Assembly: GCF_019343475.1 (NCBI RefSeq)
Contig: NZ_CP072453.1
Coordinates: 434,001 to 498,000, forward strand
Origin: Providencia sp. R33
GTDB taxonomy: Bacteria; Pseudomonadota; Gammaproteobacteria; Enterobacterales; Enterobacteriaceae
Direction: 5' to 3'
Length of the DNA stretch: 64,000 nucleotides
Positions 8,837 through 17,999 of the stretch are shown one piece after another. The position numbers and the translations under genes were made by a program. Position 1 is the stretch's first letter. The number at the start of each line of letters is the position of its first letter. Below the pieces are notes generated by a model. It saw only the letters and a list, made by a program, of their open reading frames with translations. It did not search any database and had not been told where the DNA came from.

Positions 8837-10764
8837 TCCCAGAAATTGGTAGCATTTTACTGTGCTTAGCGCTAGGCCTTGCCGTTTTGCTGTCCATCTA
8901 CCCATTATGGGGAGTGGCGCGTAACGATACACGCTTGATGGCTTCATCGCGCCCATTGGCGTGGTTACTGTTTCTTTGTGTGACGGGGGCATTTCTTGTT
9001 CTCGTCAATGCGTTTGTCGTAAATGATTTCTCTGTCACCTATGTAGCGAACAACTCCAATACTCAACTACCGATTTGGTACCGTGTTGCCGCAACGTGGG
9101 GTGCTCACGAAGGTTCCCTGTTGTTATGGGTCTTGTTGATGAGTGGCTGGACATTCGCAGTCGCGCTGTTTAGCTATCGCATGCCGCTGGATATCGTTGC
9201 TCGTGTACTTGCCGTGATGGGGATGGTGAGCGTCGGTTTCTTGCTGTTTATCATTTTTACCTCAAACCCATTTTCACGCACATTACCGTCGTTCCCAATT
9301 GAAGGGCGCGACCTGAACCCATTGTTACAAGACCCAGGCCTTATCTTCCACCCACCTTTATTGTATATGGGGTACGTGGGCTTCTCGGTGGCATTTGCCT
9401 TTGCGATTGCGGCCTTGCTCAGTGGGCGATTAGACAGCTCCTTTACCCGCTTTGCACGTCCTTGGACGATGGCGGCATGGTTCTTCTTAACCCTCGGGAT
9501 CATGTTAGGCTCCGCATGGGCATATTATGAGCTTGGTTGGGGCGGCTGGTGGTTCTGGGACCCAGTAGAGAATGCCTCTTTTATGCCATGGTTGGTGGGA
9601 ACGGCGTTGATCCACTCCTTATCAGTGACGGAGCAACGGGCGACATTCAAAGCATGGTCATTGCTCTTGTCGATATTTGCCTTCTCATTATGTTTACTCG
9701 GCACATTCTTAGTGCGATCAGGCGTGTTAGTTTCCGTGCATGCGTTCGCCTCAGACCCATCCCGCGGGCTATTTATCTTAGCATTTATGGTGTTGGTGAT
9801 CGGTGGCTCGTTGCTCGTGTTTGCATTACGAGGTCATAAAGTGCGTTCACGGGTTAACAATGCGCTGTGGTCACGTGAATCGATGTTACTGGGCAATAAC
9901 GTGATTTTAACTGCGGCAATGCTGGTGGTGCTGCTCGGTACATTACTGCCGTTAGTTCATAAACAAATTGGGTTAGGTACCATTTCTATCGGTGAGCCGT
10001 TCTTTAACACCATGTTTATTGCATTGATGGTGCCATTTGCCTTGTTATTAGGGATTGGGCCATTGGTTCGTTGGGGGCGTGACCGTCCTGCGGCGATTAA
10101 AAAAATGCTGATTATTGCAACGGTGATGACGCTGATTCTGTCATTTGCATTACCTATGCTGATGGAAGACCGCGTTGAAGCATTAACCGTTGTCGGTTTG
10201 ATGATGGCGATATGGATTGCCATTTTAGCGTTCGCTGAAATGAAAGTGCGCATCAGCAAAAAAATCAAACTGACCTCAAGTTACTGGGGCATGGTATGTG
10301 CTCACTTAGGCTTAGCGGTCACCATTGTTGGGATCGCCTTTAGCCAAAATTACAGTATTGAGCGCGATGTGAAAATGAAACCGGGAGATAACATTGCTAT
10401 TCACGGTTATACCTTTACGTTTAATGGTGTGCGTGAAGCAGATGGCCCGAACTACCAAGGGGTTATCGGCAGTATTTCCGTCACCAAAAACGACAAAGTG
10501 GTTAGCATCTTAATGCCAGAAAAACGTTTTTACAGCGTCAGTCGTGCCGTTATGACTGAAGCGGCGATTGATGGCGGTATTACCCGCGATTTATACGCAG
10601 CCCTCGGTGAGGAAGTTGATAAAAATACGTGGACTATGCGTTTGTATTATAAACCATTTGTTCGCTGGATCTGGTCAGGTGGTGTGTTAATGGCAATCGG
10701 CGCGTTGTTCTGCTTGTTTGACCCACGTTATCGTCGTCGCAAATTGCAAGGGGAAACAGCATGA
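8833..10764 (+). CDS. ccmF: CcmF, cytochrome c heme lyase core
   Basis: Large polytopic inner-membrane protein that, with CcmH, ligates heme from CcmE to apocytochromes. 643 aa with more than a dozen hydrophobic segments. The WWD heme domain (GGWWFWDPVENASFMPW) is at about residues 236-252, with conserved histidines in ATWGAHEGS and elsewhere. ATGA overlap with ccmE and with ccmG marks a tightly coupled operon. Confidence 0.98.
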   Translation: MIPEIGSILLCLALGLAVLLSIYPLWGVARNDTRLMASSRPLAWLLFLCVTGAFLVLVNAFVVNDFSVTYVANNSNTQLPIWYRVAATWGAHEGSLLLWVLLMSGWTFAVALFSYRMPLDIVARVLAVMGMVSVGFLLFIIFTSNPFSRTLPSFPIEGRDLNPLLQDPGLIFHPPLLYMGYVGFSVAFAFAIAALLSGRLDSSFTRFARPWTMAAWFFLTLGIMLGSAWAYYELGWGGWWFWDPVENASFMPWLVGTALIHSLSVTEQRATFKAWSLLLSIFAFSLCLLGTFLVRSGVLVSVHAFASDPSRGLFILAFMVLVIGGSLLVFALRGHKVRSRVNNALWSRESMLLGNNVILTAAMLVVLLGTLLPLVHKQIGLGTISIGEPFFNTMFIALMVPFALLLGIGPLVRWGRDRPAAIKKMLIIATVMTLILSFALPMLMEDRVEALTVVGLMMAIWIAILAFAEMKVRISKKIKLTSSYWGMVCAHLGLAVTIVGIAFSQNYSIERDVKMKPGDNIAIHGYTFTFNGVREADGPNYQGVIGSISVTKNDKVVSILMPEKRFYSVSRAVMTEAAIDGGITRDLYAALGEEVDKNTWTMRLYYKPFVRWIWSGGVLMAIGALFCLFDPRYRRRKLQGETA

Positions 10765-11318
10765 ACCGCAAAGTCTTTTTAATCCCTTTTATTATCTTCG
10801 CAGGGATAGCTGCGGTATTGCTGTGGCAGTTGATGCGTAATGCAGAAGGGGATGACCCGCGTTTATTGGAATCAGCATTAATTGGTAAGCCTGTGCCTGT
10901 TTTTCGCTTGGAATCGTTAGAAAACCCCGGAAAGCATTATGAGTCGGAGGTGTTAACGCAAGGCCAGCCTATCTTATTGAATGTTTGGGCAACATGGTGC
11001 GTCACTTGCCGTGCGGAGCACCAGTATCTCAACACGTTATCCGCGCAAGGTGTGCGTGTGGTTGGCTTAAATTACAAAGACAAACGCGACAAAGCGGTTG
11101 TGTGGTTGCGCCAGTTGGGCAACCCTTACGCATTGAGTTTATTTGATGGTGAAGGCATGTTAGCGCTTGATCTCGGGGTTTATGGTGCGCCAGAAACCTT
11201 CCTGATTGATGGCAATGGTATTATCCGTTACCGCCACGCAGGAGCCATGGATGAGCGTGTCTGGGAAAAAGAATTCAAGCCCCTTTGGGAGCGCTATAAC
11301 CAGGAGGCGAACCAATGA
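10761..11318 (+). CDS. ccmG: CcmG/DsbE, membrane-tethered thioredoxin for apocytochrome reduction
   Basis: Periplasmic thiol-disulfide protein that keeps apocytochrome CxxCH cysteines reduced. 185 aa with an N-terminal anchor helix (about residues 6-24) and a thioredoxin fold. The active site is WCVTC (C80 and C83), where the enterobacterial norm is WCPTC; the substitution proline to valine is read directly from the codon GTC. The YGAPETFLID cis-proline segment is intact. Overlaps both neighbours by ATGA. Confidence 0.96.
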   Translation: MNRKVFLIPFIIFAGIAAVLLWQLMRNAEGDDPRLLESALIGKPVPVFRLESLENPGKHYESEVLTQGQPILLNVWATWCVTCRAEHQYLNTLSAQGVRVVGLNYKDKRDKAVVWLRQLGNPYALSLFDGEGMLALDLGVYGAPETFLIDGNGIIRYRHAGAMDERVWEKEFKPLWERYNQEANQ

Positions 11319-12385
11319 GGTATTTACTCGGTTTATTGATGTTGGCTCTCAGTGCAACAATCACGTATGCCTCTACGGAAGTGTTTACGTTTGATAACGA
11401 ACAGCAAGAGCAGCAATTTCGTAAGTTAACGGAAGAGTTGCGCTGCCCTAAGTGCCAAAATAACAGCATTGCTGACTCTAACTCTATGATTGCATTGGAT
11501 TTGCGTCAAAAAGTGTATGAGTTGATGAAAGAAGGCAAAAACCGTGATGAAATCGTCGATTATATGGTGGCGCGTTATGGTTACTTTGTTACTTATAACC
11601 CACCATTAACGCCATTGACGATGATGTTATGGGGGCTGCCATTTGCTGCGATTATCATTGGTGGTTGGATTATTTTTGCCCGTTCAAAAAAACGCGTGCG
11701 TATCAAGCAAGTGGAAAACGGGGAAGAAGATGAAATTCCGGAAGCTTCACGTGCGAGTTATTGGGTGTATCTACCAGGCGCATTGATTGCACTGGGTGTT
11801 GCTGCGGGGGCGTATTATCAAGTAGGCAGCTATGAAAAAGTTGCGGATTGGAATAATGCTTATCAACAAGCACCAGCCTTGCTGGATAGAGCCTTAGACC
11901 CGTCAGAGCCACCACTGAATAATGCTGAAATGGAGCATTTAGCATTAGGCTTGCGTACTCGCTTACAAGAAGATCCGCAAAATATAGAAGCATGGGTGAT
12001 GTTAGGGCGCATTGGTATGGTGCTGGGTAATGCAACTATGGCAACCGATGCGTATGGCCGTGCGTATCGCCTTTCACCAAAAGATGAAAATGTGGTGATT
12101 GGTTATGCGGAAGTTTTAACGCGTTCTTCAGACCCAGAAGATAACCGCCAAGGTGCAGAGTTACTGAAAAAGCTGATTGCAGAAGATCGCACGAATGTAA
12201 AAGCATTAAGCATTTTTGCTTTCAATGCATTTGAGCAAGAGCGTTACGCAGAGGCGATTTCAGCATGGCAAATGATGTTAAAACTGTTACCTGAAAATGA
12301 TCAGCGCCGAGCGATTATCGAGCGCAGTGTAGAGCAAGCACTGATGATGGTGCATGAAAAGAAAGGCATGCCTGCGGATAAGTAA
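11315..12385 (+). CDS. ccmH: CcmH, apocytochrome reductase with C-terminal TPR domain
   Basis: Heme-ligation partner of CcmF. 356 aa with a signal peptide (about 1-19). The LRCPKCQNNSIADS redox motif lies near residues 43-56 and a membrane helix near 104-122. A second membrane segment and tetratricopeptide-like repeats (CcmI-like) occupy the C-terminal half, the fused architecture found in E. coli. Last gene of ccmCDEFGH; a strong terminator follows. Confidence 0.96.
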   Translation: MRYLLGLLMLALSATITYASTEVFTFDNEQQEQQFRKLTEELRCPKCQNNSIADSNSMIALDLRQKVYELMKEGKNRDEIVDYMVARYGYFVTYNPPLTPLTMMLWGLPFAAIIIGGWIIFARSKKRVRIKQVENGEEDEIPEASRASYWVYLPGALIALGVAAGAYYQVGSYEKVADWNNAYQQAPALLDRALDPSEPPLNNAEMEHLALGLRTRLQEDPQNIEAWVMLGRIGMVLGNATMATDAYGRAYRLSPKDENVVIGYAEVLTRSSDPEDNRQGAELLKKLIAEDRTNVKALSIFAFNAFEQERYAEAISAWQMMLKLLPENDQRRAIIERSVEQALMMVHEKKGMPADK

Positions 12386-12407
12386 CATCAGTTTGGTCAA
12401 TATGATT

Positions 12408-12440
12408 TAAACGGGGGCGTAAGTCCCCGTTTTTGTTTTT
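12408..12440 (+). terminator. Rho-independent terminator after ccmH
   Basis: ACGGGG/CCCCGT stem extended by A-T pairs around a GCGTAAGT loop and followed by TTTTTGTTTTT. It lies 23 bp after the ccmH stop. Confidence 0.88.
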
Positions 12441-12593
12441 ATAGTTTTAAGTCCATTCAAGTCACGTTAGCGCCTTTAGAGAATAATTCTTTGCTTCAAG
12501 GGCGTAAAACATCACAATCCCACTTAACCCACCTCTGCCATGGCCCTCAACTTCAATCAGTTCTTGCTTTTTATTTTTGTGAATTTATTGAAC

Positions 12594-12609
12594 TGTGAAT
12601 ATCATCACA
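12594..12609. promoter_or_regulatory. Putative CRP site
   Basis: TGTGA-ATATCA-TCACA is a perfect match to both CRP half-sites with the correct 6-bp spacer. It is about 390 bp upstream of the next start codon, so it would need a long leader or a distal role. Confidence 0.6.
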
Positions 12610-12933
12610 AAGAGACACTTCTTTTTTGTCGATAGACTGCGACGATGAATAAGCATATTTATTATAATTAAATTTAAACAATGCAGGGTAATAGGTTGAT
12701 AATTTGGCTTTAAAATAAACAATAAACTGTTTATTTTTAAATTAAATAATTAAAGAAATGAGAGTTAATGTTTTCTTATATTTATTGTGGGAAGTTAAAA
12801 TTCAATTAAATTAATTAATCAATTCTAATATTATATTGATAATAATATCACATTTGGCTTTGGTTGTTCTTTTTTGGTTTTTTTTGTTTTTATTTTTATG
12901 CTTTTTGCTTTTTTTTGCTTTTGAATGGGAAGG

Positions 12934-12949
12934 TATGAGTATAGTCACA
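12934..12949. promoter_or_regulatory. Second putative CRP site, proximal
   Basis: TATGA-GTATAG-TCACA matches 9 of 10 CRP half-site positions, about 50-65 bp before the ATG of the HTH-kinase gene. Together with the distal site it suggests catabolite control, as expected for a sugar pathway. Confidence 0.5.
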
Positions 12950-12998
12950 TTAACGTAACAAGGTATAAATTAGAGTAAATGCCATGAGGTAAAATGGC

Positions 12999-14219
12999 AT
13001 GAAAGCAGAACGACATAAGAAAATAATTAATATTTTAAAAAATATAGGCTCAGCAAAAGTTTCTGTTTTATCGAAAGAACTTAATGTCACAAAAGAAACC
13101 ATTAGGGCGGATTTAAATTCTTTAGCAAAAAAAGGAATTATTAGCCGTTGCCATGGTGGCGCATATATCGAATTTGAAACCCTAGACAAAGTTGCTAAAA
13201 AGGAAATTATTCAATTTCTTGAGTGCAATGAAAGTTTTAATGAAAGAACAGATAAGGATGATGCCGTGTTAGGTAAAGTATGTGTATTAGGTTCATTTAA
13301 CGTTGATATGATTAGTTATTTACCTCGTCTTCCTGAAGCGGGTGAATCATTATTGTCGAATAAATTTATTTTTTCACCAGGTGGAAAAGGTTGTAACCAA
13401 GCATTAGCAGCAAGTTATTCTGATTCACCTGTGCATTTTATTACTAAAATAGGGACGGACCAATTTAGTGAATATGCAATAAATTTTATTTCTTCGTCAA
13501 AAATAAAAACATCAACAATATACCAAACCGAAAAATACCAAACAGGAACGGCATCGATATTTGTCTCTGAAAACAGTGGGGAAAATATTATTTCTATATA
13601 TCCAGGTTCAAATATGGATATTACTGCGGATGAAGTTAAAATCCAGAAAGACAAAATTATAAACTCAAACATTATACTCCTTCAATTAGAAACGAATATT
13701 GAAGCATTAAGTGAGATAATAGAAATTGGCAATGAATATAATATTCCGATTATCTTAAATCCTGCGCCTTACAATAATATCGTAAATGAGCTAATTGGAA
13801 AGATCGATATTTTGACACCGAATGAAACAGAAGCAAGCTTGCTCTCTGACATCAATGTTGTGGACATTGAAACTGCCAAAAAAGCAGCTGAAATTATCTA
13901 TAACAAAGGCGTAAAAAAGGTTGTCATTACACTCGGAAGTAAAGGCTCTATTGCATTTGATGGTAATAAGTTCATTTATTCTCCGGCTTACACTGCCGTT
14001 GTTAAAAATACGGCGGGTGCAGGTGATGCATTTAATGGTGCTCTTGCAGCTTCATTAGCGAAAGGGAAACAATTTTCTTATGCCTTACGTTATGCATCAG
14101 CATTTTCATCCCTTGCTGTTGAAACAAGCAACGCTTCAGAAATGCCTGAAGATATTAATGTTATGCATCGTATTAATCAAACAACCTACTCACAGGTTGT
14201 GACTCAATCCCCTGAATAA
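12999..14219 (+). CDS. DeoR-type HTH fused to PfkB/ribokinase-family kinase
   Basis: 406-aa fusion. Residues 1-60 are a DeoR-family winged helix (repeated-Lys start, LSKELNVTKETIRADL recognition region, GIISRCHGGAY wing). Residues about 92-395 are a PfkB sugar or nucleoside kinase with GGKG at 128-131 and the catalytic GAGDAF near 340-345 (Asp about 343). It may therefore phosphorylate a sugar and sense its own substrate; that is inference. The start ATG has GAGGT 8 nt upstream. The gene is markedly AT-rich relative to nap and ccm, suggesting acquisition. First of four same-strand genes ending at 17103. Substrate unknown. Confidence 0.85.
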   Translation: MKAERHKKIINILKNIGSAKVSVLSKELNVTKETIRADLNSLAKKGIISRCHGGAYIEFETLDKVAKKEIIQFLECNESFNERTDKDDAVLGKVCVLGSFNVDMISYLPRLPEAGESLLSNKFIFSPGGKGCNQALAASYSDSPVHFITKIGTDQFSEYAINFISSSKIKTSTIYQTEKYQTGTASIFVSENSGENIISIYPGSNMDITADEVKIQKDKIINSNIILLQLETNIEALSEIIEIGNEYNIPIILNPAPYNNIVNELIGKIDILTPNETEASLLSDINVVDIETAKKAAEIIYNKGVKKVVITLGSKGSIAFDGNKFIYSPAYTAVVKNTAGAGDAFNGALAASLAKGKQFSYALRYASAFSSLAVETSNASEMPEDINVMHRINQTTYSQVVTQSPE

Positions 14220-14245
14220 ATTAATATTCTGAAACGAGGAAAAAA

Positions 14246-14983
14246 ATGAAAATTTTATTTATTGGTGAATCATGGCATATCCATATGATCCACACAAAAG
14301 GTTATGACAGCTTCACATCAAGCAAATATGAAGAAGGCGCTACATTTTTATTAGAGTGTTTAAAGAATAAAGGTGTAGAAATTGATTATATGCCTGCCCA
14401 TACAGTACAAATGGCATTTCCGAAAACTGTCGAAGAATTAGAGAAATATGATGTCGTTGTAATCAGCGATATCGGTGCTAATACATTCTTACTGCAAAAT
14501 GATACTTTCTATAATATGAAAGTATTACCAAATGCATTAGGACTTATTAAGCAATATGTTAGCCAAGGTGGCGGCTTATTAATGATTGGCGGTTATTTAT
14601 CCTTTATGGGTATTGAAGCGAAAGCGAATTATAAAAATACGTTATTAGCAGAAGTATTACCGGTTGAAATGCTAGATGGTGATGACCGTGTGGAAACACC
14701 TGAAGGTATTTTCGCAACACCAGAAAATACACAACATGACTCAATTAAAGGTTTTGGTAATTGGCCGATGTTCTTAGGCTATAACAAAGTTAAGCCAAAA
14801 GAAAATACAGACGTTGTTTTAAATATTGGTGAAGATCCATTATTAGTCTTTGGCCAATACGAAAGCGGAAAAACAGGTTGTTTTATGAGTGACTGTTCGC
14901 CGCACTGGGGAAGCCGCGAATTTATGGCTTGGGAACATTATTCAGATATGTGGGTAAATATCCTAAAACAAGTCGCACGTTAA
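14246..14983 (+). CDS. Class I glutaminase-fold protein (ThuA/DUF1355-like), nucleophile Cys not evident
   Basis: 245-aa cytoplasmic protein related to families annotated as putative glutamine amidotransferase (PF07090 type). It has a flavodoxin-like start (ILFIGESWHIHM) and a typical elbow region, GGGLLMIGGYLSF at about residues 111-123. The elbow cysteine of true glutaminases (GxCxG) is replaced by Gly-Tyr, so classical amidotransferase activity is unlikely. GAGG lies 9 nt before the ATG, and the gap after the kinase gene is 26 bp, consistent with one operon. Probably a sugar- or ligand-modifying enzyme of the cluster; function unknown. Confidence 0.75.
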   Translation: MKILFIGESWHIHMIHTKGYDSFTSSKYEEGATFLLECLKNKGVEIDYMPAHTVQMAFPKTVEELEKYDVVVISDIGANTFLLQNDTFYNMKVLPNALGLIKQYVSQGGGLLMIGGYLSFMGIEAKANYKNTLLAEVLPVEMLDGDDRVETPEGIFATPENTQHDSIKGFGNWPMFLGYNKVKPKENTDVVLNIGEDPLLVFGQYESGKTGCFMSDCSPHWGSREFMAWEHYSDMWVNILKQVAR

Positions 14984-15103
14984 TTAATTCTTTAAAAGCA
15001 AAAAACCAAAAAATAAAGAAAATAAGTGCTGGATTCTATTCAGCACTTTGTAAGCCGATTACAAAAATAATGACTCATAGTCAAAATCCAAAAGGAATAT
15101 TTT

Positions 15104-16069
15104 ATGAGTGCTAAAAGTTATTCTACTCCGTTTTTAATGATAGCGACGGTATTAGCCGGTATGTTATCGCCAATGCAATCCGCAGTGAATGGGCAGCTCG
15201 GTGATGTTTTAAAAGATGGTAATGCGAGCGCAGTTATTTCATTTGCCAGCGGTTTGGTTGTGATGTTTTTTATCATTATTGCGAAAAAACAAACCCGTCA
15301 ACAATTTGCAGCAATTCCGAGTTTAATTAAAAACAAGAAAATTCCACTGTGGAACTGGTTTGCAGGGTTATGTGGCGCAATGGTTGTGTTTTCTGAAGGG
15401 GCATCAGCCAGTGCATTAGGCATTGCAACCTTCCAAACAGCATTGATCTCAGCATTATTACTTTCTGGGCTATTATGCGACCGTTTTGGTATTGGTATCG
15501 ATGAGAAAAAACCGTTTACCATGTTTCGTGTATTAGGTGCTGTATTTGCTGTTGTTGCCACTTTATTTGTGGTGTCACCACAGTGGCATTCTAGTTCAGC
15601 AATTTATTTAGCTATCTTGCCTTTCTTAGCAGGTCTATTGGCTGGCTGGCAGCCAGCAGGTAACTCCAAAGTTGCGGAAGCGACAGGCTCAATGATGGTT
15701 TCTATCACGTGGAACTTTATCGTTGGCTTTACTGTTTTAACGATTGCGTTAGTAATTCGCATGGCATTAGGGCATCTAACCCTTGAATTACCGGGTGTTT
15801 GGTGGATGTATTTAGGTGGTCCATTAGGCCTGATGTCGATTGCATTAATGGCTATTTTAGTTCGCGGTTTAGGTTTATTGATGTTAGGTGTAGCTTCAAC
15901 GGCAGGGCAGTTACTTGGCTCCGTATTAATTGACCTTCTGTTACCATCCCTCGGTAATACCGTCTATTTAGTCACTATCATCGGTACCGTATTTGCCTTA
16001 GTGGGGGCGATTATCACCACCATTCCTGAGTTTAGAGAAGCAAAAGCGACAAAAGCCGCAGGAGTATAA
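15104..16069 (+). CDS. YdcZ-type (DUF606) double-domain DMT transporter
   Basis: 321-aa inner-membrane protein with about ten hydrophobic helices arranged as two five-helix repeats. Each half begins with a hydrophobic segment followed by conserved small residues; MLSPMQSAVNGQLG near residues 20-33 is a hallmark of the DUF606 (EamA-like) family. Members are carriers of mostly unknown substrate. AAGGAAT lies upstream of the ATG. The next gene starts 3 nt after its stop, so the two are likely translated together. Inferred to import or export the pathway substrate. Confidence 0.8.
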   Translation: MSAKSYSTPFLMIATVLAGMLSPMQSAVNGQLGDVLKDGNASAVISFASGLVVMFFIIIAKKQTRQQFAAIPSLIKNKKIPLWNWFAGLCGAMVVFSEGASASALGIATFQTALISALLLSGLLCDRFGIGIDEKKPFTMFRVLGAVFAVVATLFVVSPQWHSSSAIYLAILPFLAGLLAGWQPAGNSKVAEATGSMMVSITWNFIVGFTVLTIALVIRMALGHLTLELPGVWWMYLGGPLGLMSIALMAILVRGLGLLMLGVASTAGQLLGSVLIDLLLPSLGNTVYLVTIIGTVFALVGAIITTIPEFREAKATKAAGV

Positions 16070-16071
16070 AG

Positions 16072-17103
16072 ATGAAAGGGTATATCCAAACAGTGACGGG
16101 TCCTGTTAAAAAAGAAGAAATGGGACTGACATTGCCACATGAGCATCTGTTTAACGATTTATCAACGGTTGTCGATGAGCCATTTTATGACTTTTCGCAT
16201 GTTCTAGTTGATAAAAAAGTAAGCGCAGATATCCAATGGGGACTTAAACATGACCCGTATTGCTGCTGCGATAACATGGATAAAAAACCCATTGAAGATG
16301 TCATTTATGAAGTGAATAACTTCAAAGAATTAGGTGGCAGAACATTAGTCGATGCAACAGGTTCAAAAGCGATTGGCCGTGATGTGCACCAATTACGTGA
16401 AGTAGCGATTAAAACGGGGATTAACGTAGTCGCTTCTTCAGGTTTATATATCGAAAAGTTTGAAGGTGATCGCCTCGTTAATGACATCGATGCCATGGCT
16501 AAAATGATTGATGATGAGCTGAATATTGGGATTGATGGGACTGATATTTGTGCGGGCATGATTGGTGAAATTGGTGTTTCTCCATTTTTTACCGAAGGCG
16601 AAAAAAACAGTCTACGCGCAGCTTCCGTTGCTCAGTTGGCAAATGACCATGTTTCAATGAATATTCATATGCCAGGTTGGCAGCGCCGCGGTGATGAAGT
16701 TCTTGATATCTTAATTAAGGAGATGGGTGTTAACCCAGCTAAAATTTCCTTGGCGCACTCTGACCCATCAGGGAAAGACTTTGATTATCAACGTCGGATG
16801 TTAGATAGAGGTGTATGGCTTGAGTTCGACATGATAGGACTAGATATTTCATTTCCTAAAGAAGGGGTCGCTCCAACAGTGACCGAAACTGCGGATGCAG
16901 TGTGTAAACTGATTGAGATGGGATATGGCTCGCAAATCGTGTTAAGCCATGATGTATTCCTTAAGCAAATGTGGGCTAAAAATGGGGGAAATGGCTGGGG
17001 GTTTGTTCCTAATGTTTTCTTATCTTTACTCGCGAAAAAAGGCGTTGATAAATCAATGCTCAACCGTCTTTGTATTGATAACCCTGCAAATTTATTGGCA
17101 TAA
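16072..17103 (+). CDS. Phosphotriesterase-family metal-dependent hydrolase
   Basis: 343-aa amidohydrolase-fold enzyme of the phosphotriesterase/PHP-lactonase group. Expected binuclear metal ligands are visible: H23 and H25 in LPHEHLF, E166 in GEIGVS (the bridging position, a Glu as in PHP-type members rather than the carboxylated Lys), later histidines in NIHMPGW and LAHSD, and Asp in LSHDVF. Family members hydrolyse lactones or phosphoesters; the actual substrate cannot be read from sequence. Last gene of the four-gene cluster; a terminator follows 30 bp later. Confidence 0.85.
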   Translation: MKGYIQTVTGPVKKEEMGLTLPHEHLFNDLSTVVDEPFYDFSHVLVDKKVSADIQWGLKHDPYCCCDNMDKKPIEDVIYEVNNFKELGGRTLVDATGSKAIGRDVHQLREVAIKTGINVVASSGLYIEKFEGDRLVNDIDAMAKMIDDELNIGIDGTDICAGMIGEIGVSPFFTEGEKNSLRAASVAQLANDHVSMNIHMPGWQRRGDEVLDILIKEMGVNPAKISLAHSDPSGKDFDYQRRMLDRGVWLEFDMIGLDISFPKEGVAPTVTETADAVCKLIEMGYGSQIVLSHDVFLKQMWAKNGGNGWGFVPNVFLSLLAKKGVDKSMLNRLCIDNPANLLA

Positions 17104-17132
17104 ATAATTTAGTTCTATTTGAAAAGAAAACA

Positions 17133-17172
17133 TTTGCGGCATCTCATTATGAGTGCCGCATTTTTTGTTTTT
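17133..17172 (+). terminator. Rho-independent terminator closing the four-gene cluster
   Basis: TGCGGCA/TGCCGCA stem with an inner CTCAT/ATGAG extension, followed by TTTTTTGTTTTTTT. Confidence 0.9.
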
Positions 17173-17384
17173 TTAGTTTGGCAAGGCGTTTCAATGATGT
17201 AGAGATCATCTATTAATCAGACAATTGATTGATTTTATTCTTGAAGAACATTCCGGGTATATCATTAAAAAACACTAACAAAACGCATGTTGAATTAACA
17301 TTTTGCACAAATATCAATAACAATGACAATCTAAATAAGATACAATCGCGCGTTATAAATTCGTACCCAGATGACGGAAAAACG

Positions 17385-17825
17385 TTGCACCTGCGCTCCT
17401 CAATTAGACAATTTGCTGCCTATCTGGCGTTATTAGCGGTTGCTATGTTGTTCATTGCACCATTGATCTCTAAATCGATGGAACAGATGAATGATTGTAT
17501 AGCGACGAATAACGTTACAGAAAATACTGCAATGGCAGAGCATTCGATGCATTCGCATCAAGGTATGCTGATGCCTGAAAATTGTGAACATAGCGGTGCA
17601 ATGAATCACATGTTAATGACGGGAATTGGGCAATCGCCTATGGAAGATATTGCCTGCGGTTACTGTCAATTATTGGTTCACTTTCCGTTTCTTATCTTAT
17701 TTATTGCCGCTGTTATTCGACAGCTTGCAACACTAACACTGTTCCTGCCATTTGAACGTTGTGTCCAGCTTTGGTTGTTTAGGCCTTGGACTTTGCGTTT
17801 AGCCCGTGCTCCACCATTTATCTGA
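17385..17825 (+). CDS. DUF2946-type copper-associated membrane protein
   Basis: Small membrane protein with two hydrophobic helices. Between them lies a segment rich in Met and His (AEHSMHSHQGM, NHMLM). The conserved CGYCQLL of DUF2946 proteins, often found with copper genes, follows. The start is uncertain: TTG at 17385 has GACGGA 6-8 nt upstream and gives 146 aa with the helix near the N-terminus. A longer frame opens at a TTG at 17229, but its first 52 codons look untypical of protein. It precedes the copper receptor gene by 174 bp. A periplasmic metal-binding role is inferred. Confidence 0.75.
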   Translation: MHLRSSIRQFAAYLALLAVAMLFIAPLISKSMEQMNDCIATNNVTENTAMAEHSMHSHQGMLMPENCEHSGAMNHMLMTGIGQSPMEDIACGYCQLLVHFPFLILFIAAVIRQLATLTLFLPFERCVQLWLFRPWTLRLARAPPFI

Positions 17826-17999
17826 TTTTTTATCATTAATATATTCATAACATAATTCTATTTTTGCCTTATTCAGCAAAGTCGATTTTGTACATCTTGA
17901 ATTTGATTATTTTTCAAGAGGTATCCCTATTGGGCGTGTCGATTTTGTGGCTAAGACAACGATGGCGGTATTTCTATTGATATAAAAAACAGGTTATAA

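Larger units (their letters stand above)
12441..12998. other. AT-rich intergenic region upstream of the kinase-regulator cluster
   Basis: About 560 bp without a credible ORF. It contains two CRP-like sites (listed separately) and a very T-rich tract at about 12867-12921. A short inverted repeat GCCAT/ATGGC (12981-12985 and 12994-12998) brackets the Shine-Dalgarno GAGGT of the next gene. Confidence 0.6.

Noticed and set aside
17881..17948. Direct repeat GTCGATTTTGT, 57 bp apart, before oprC
   Set aside because: Seen at 17881-17891 and 17938-17948, but too short and not symmetrical; no known metal-regulator site matches it.
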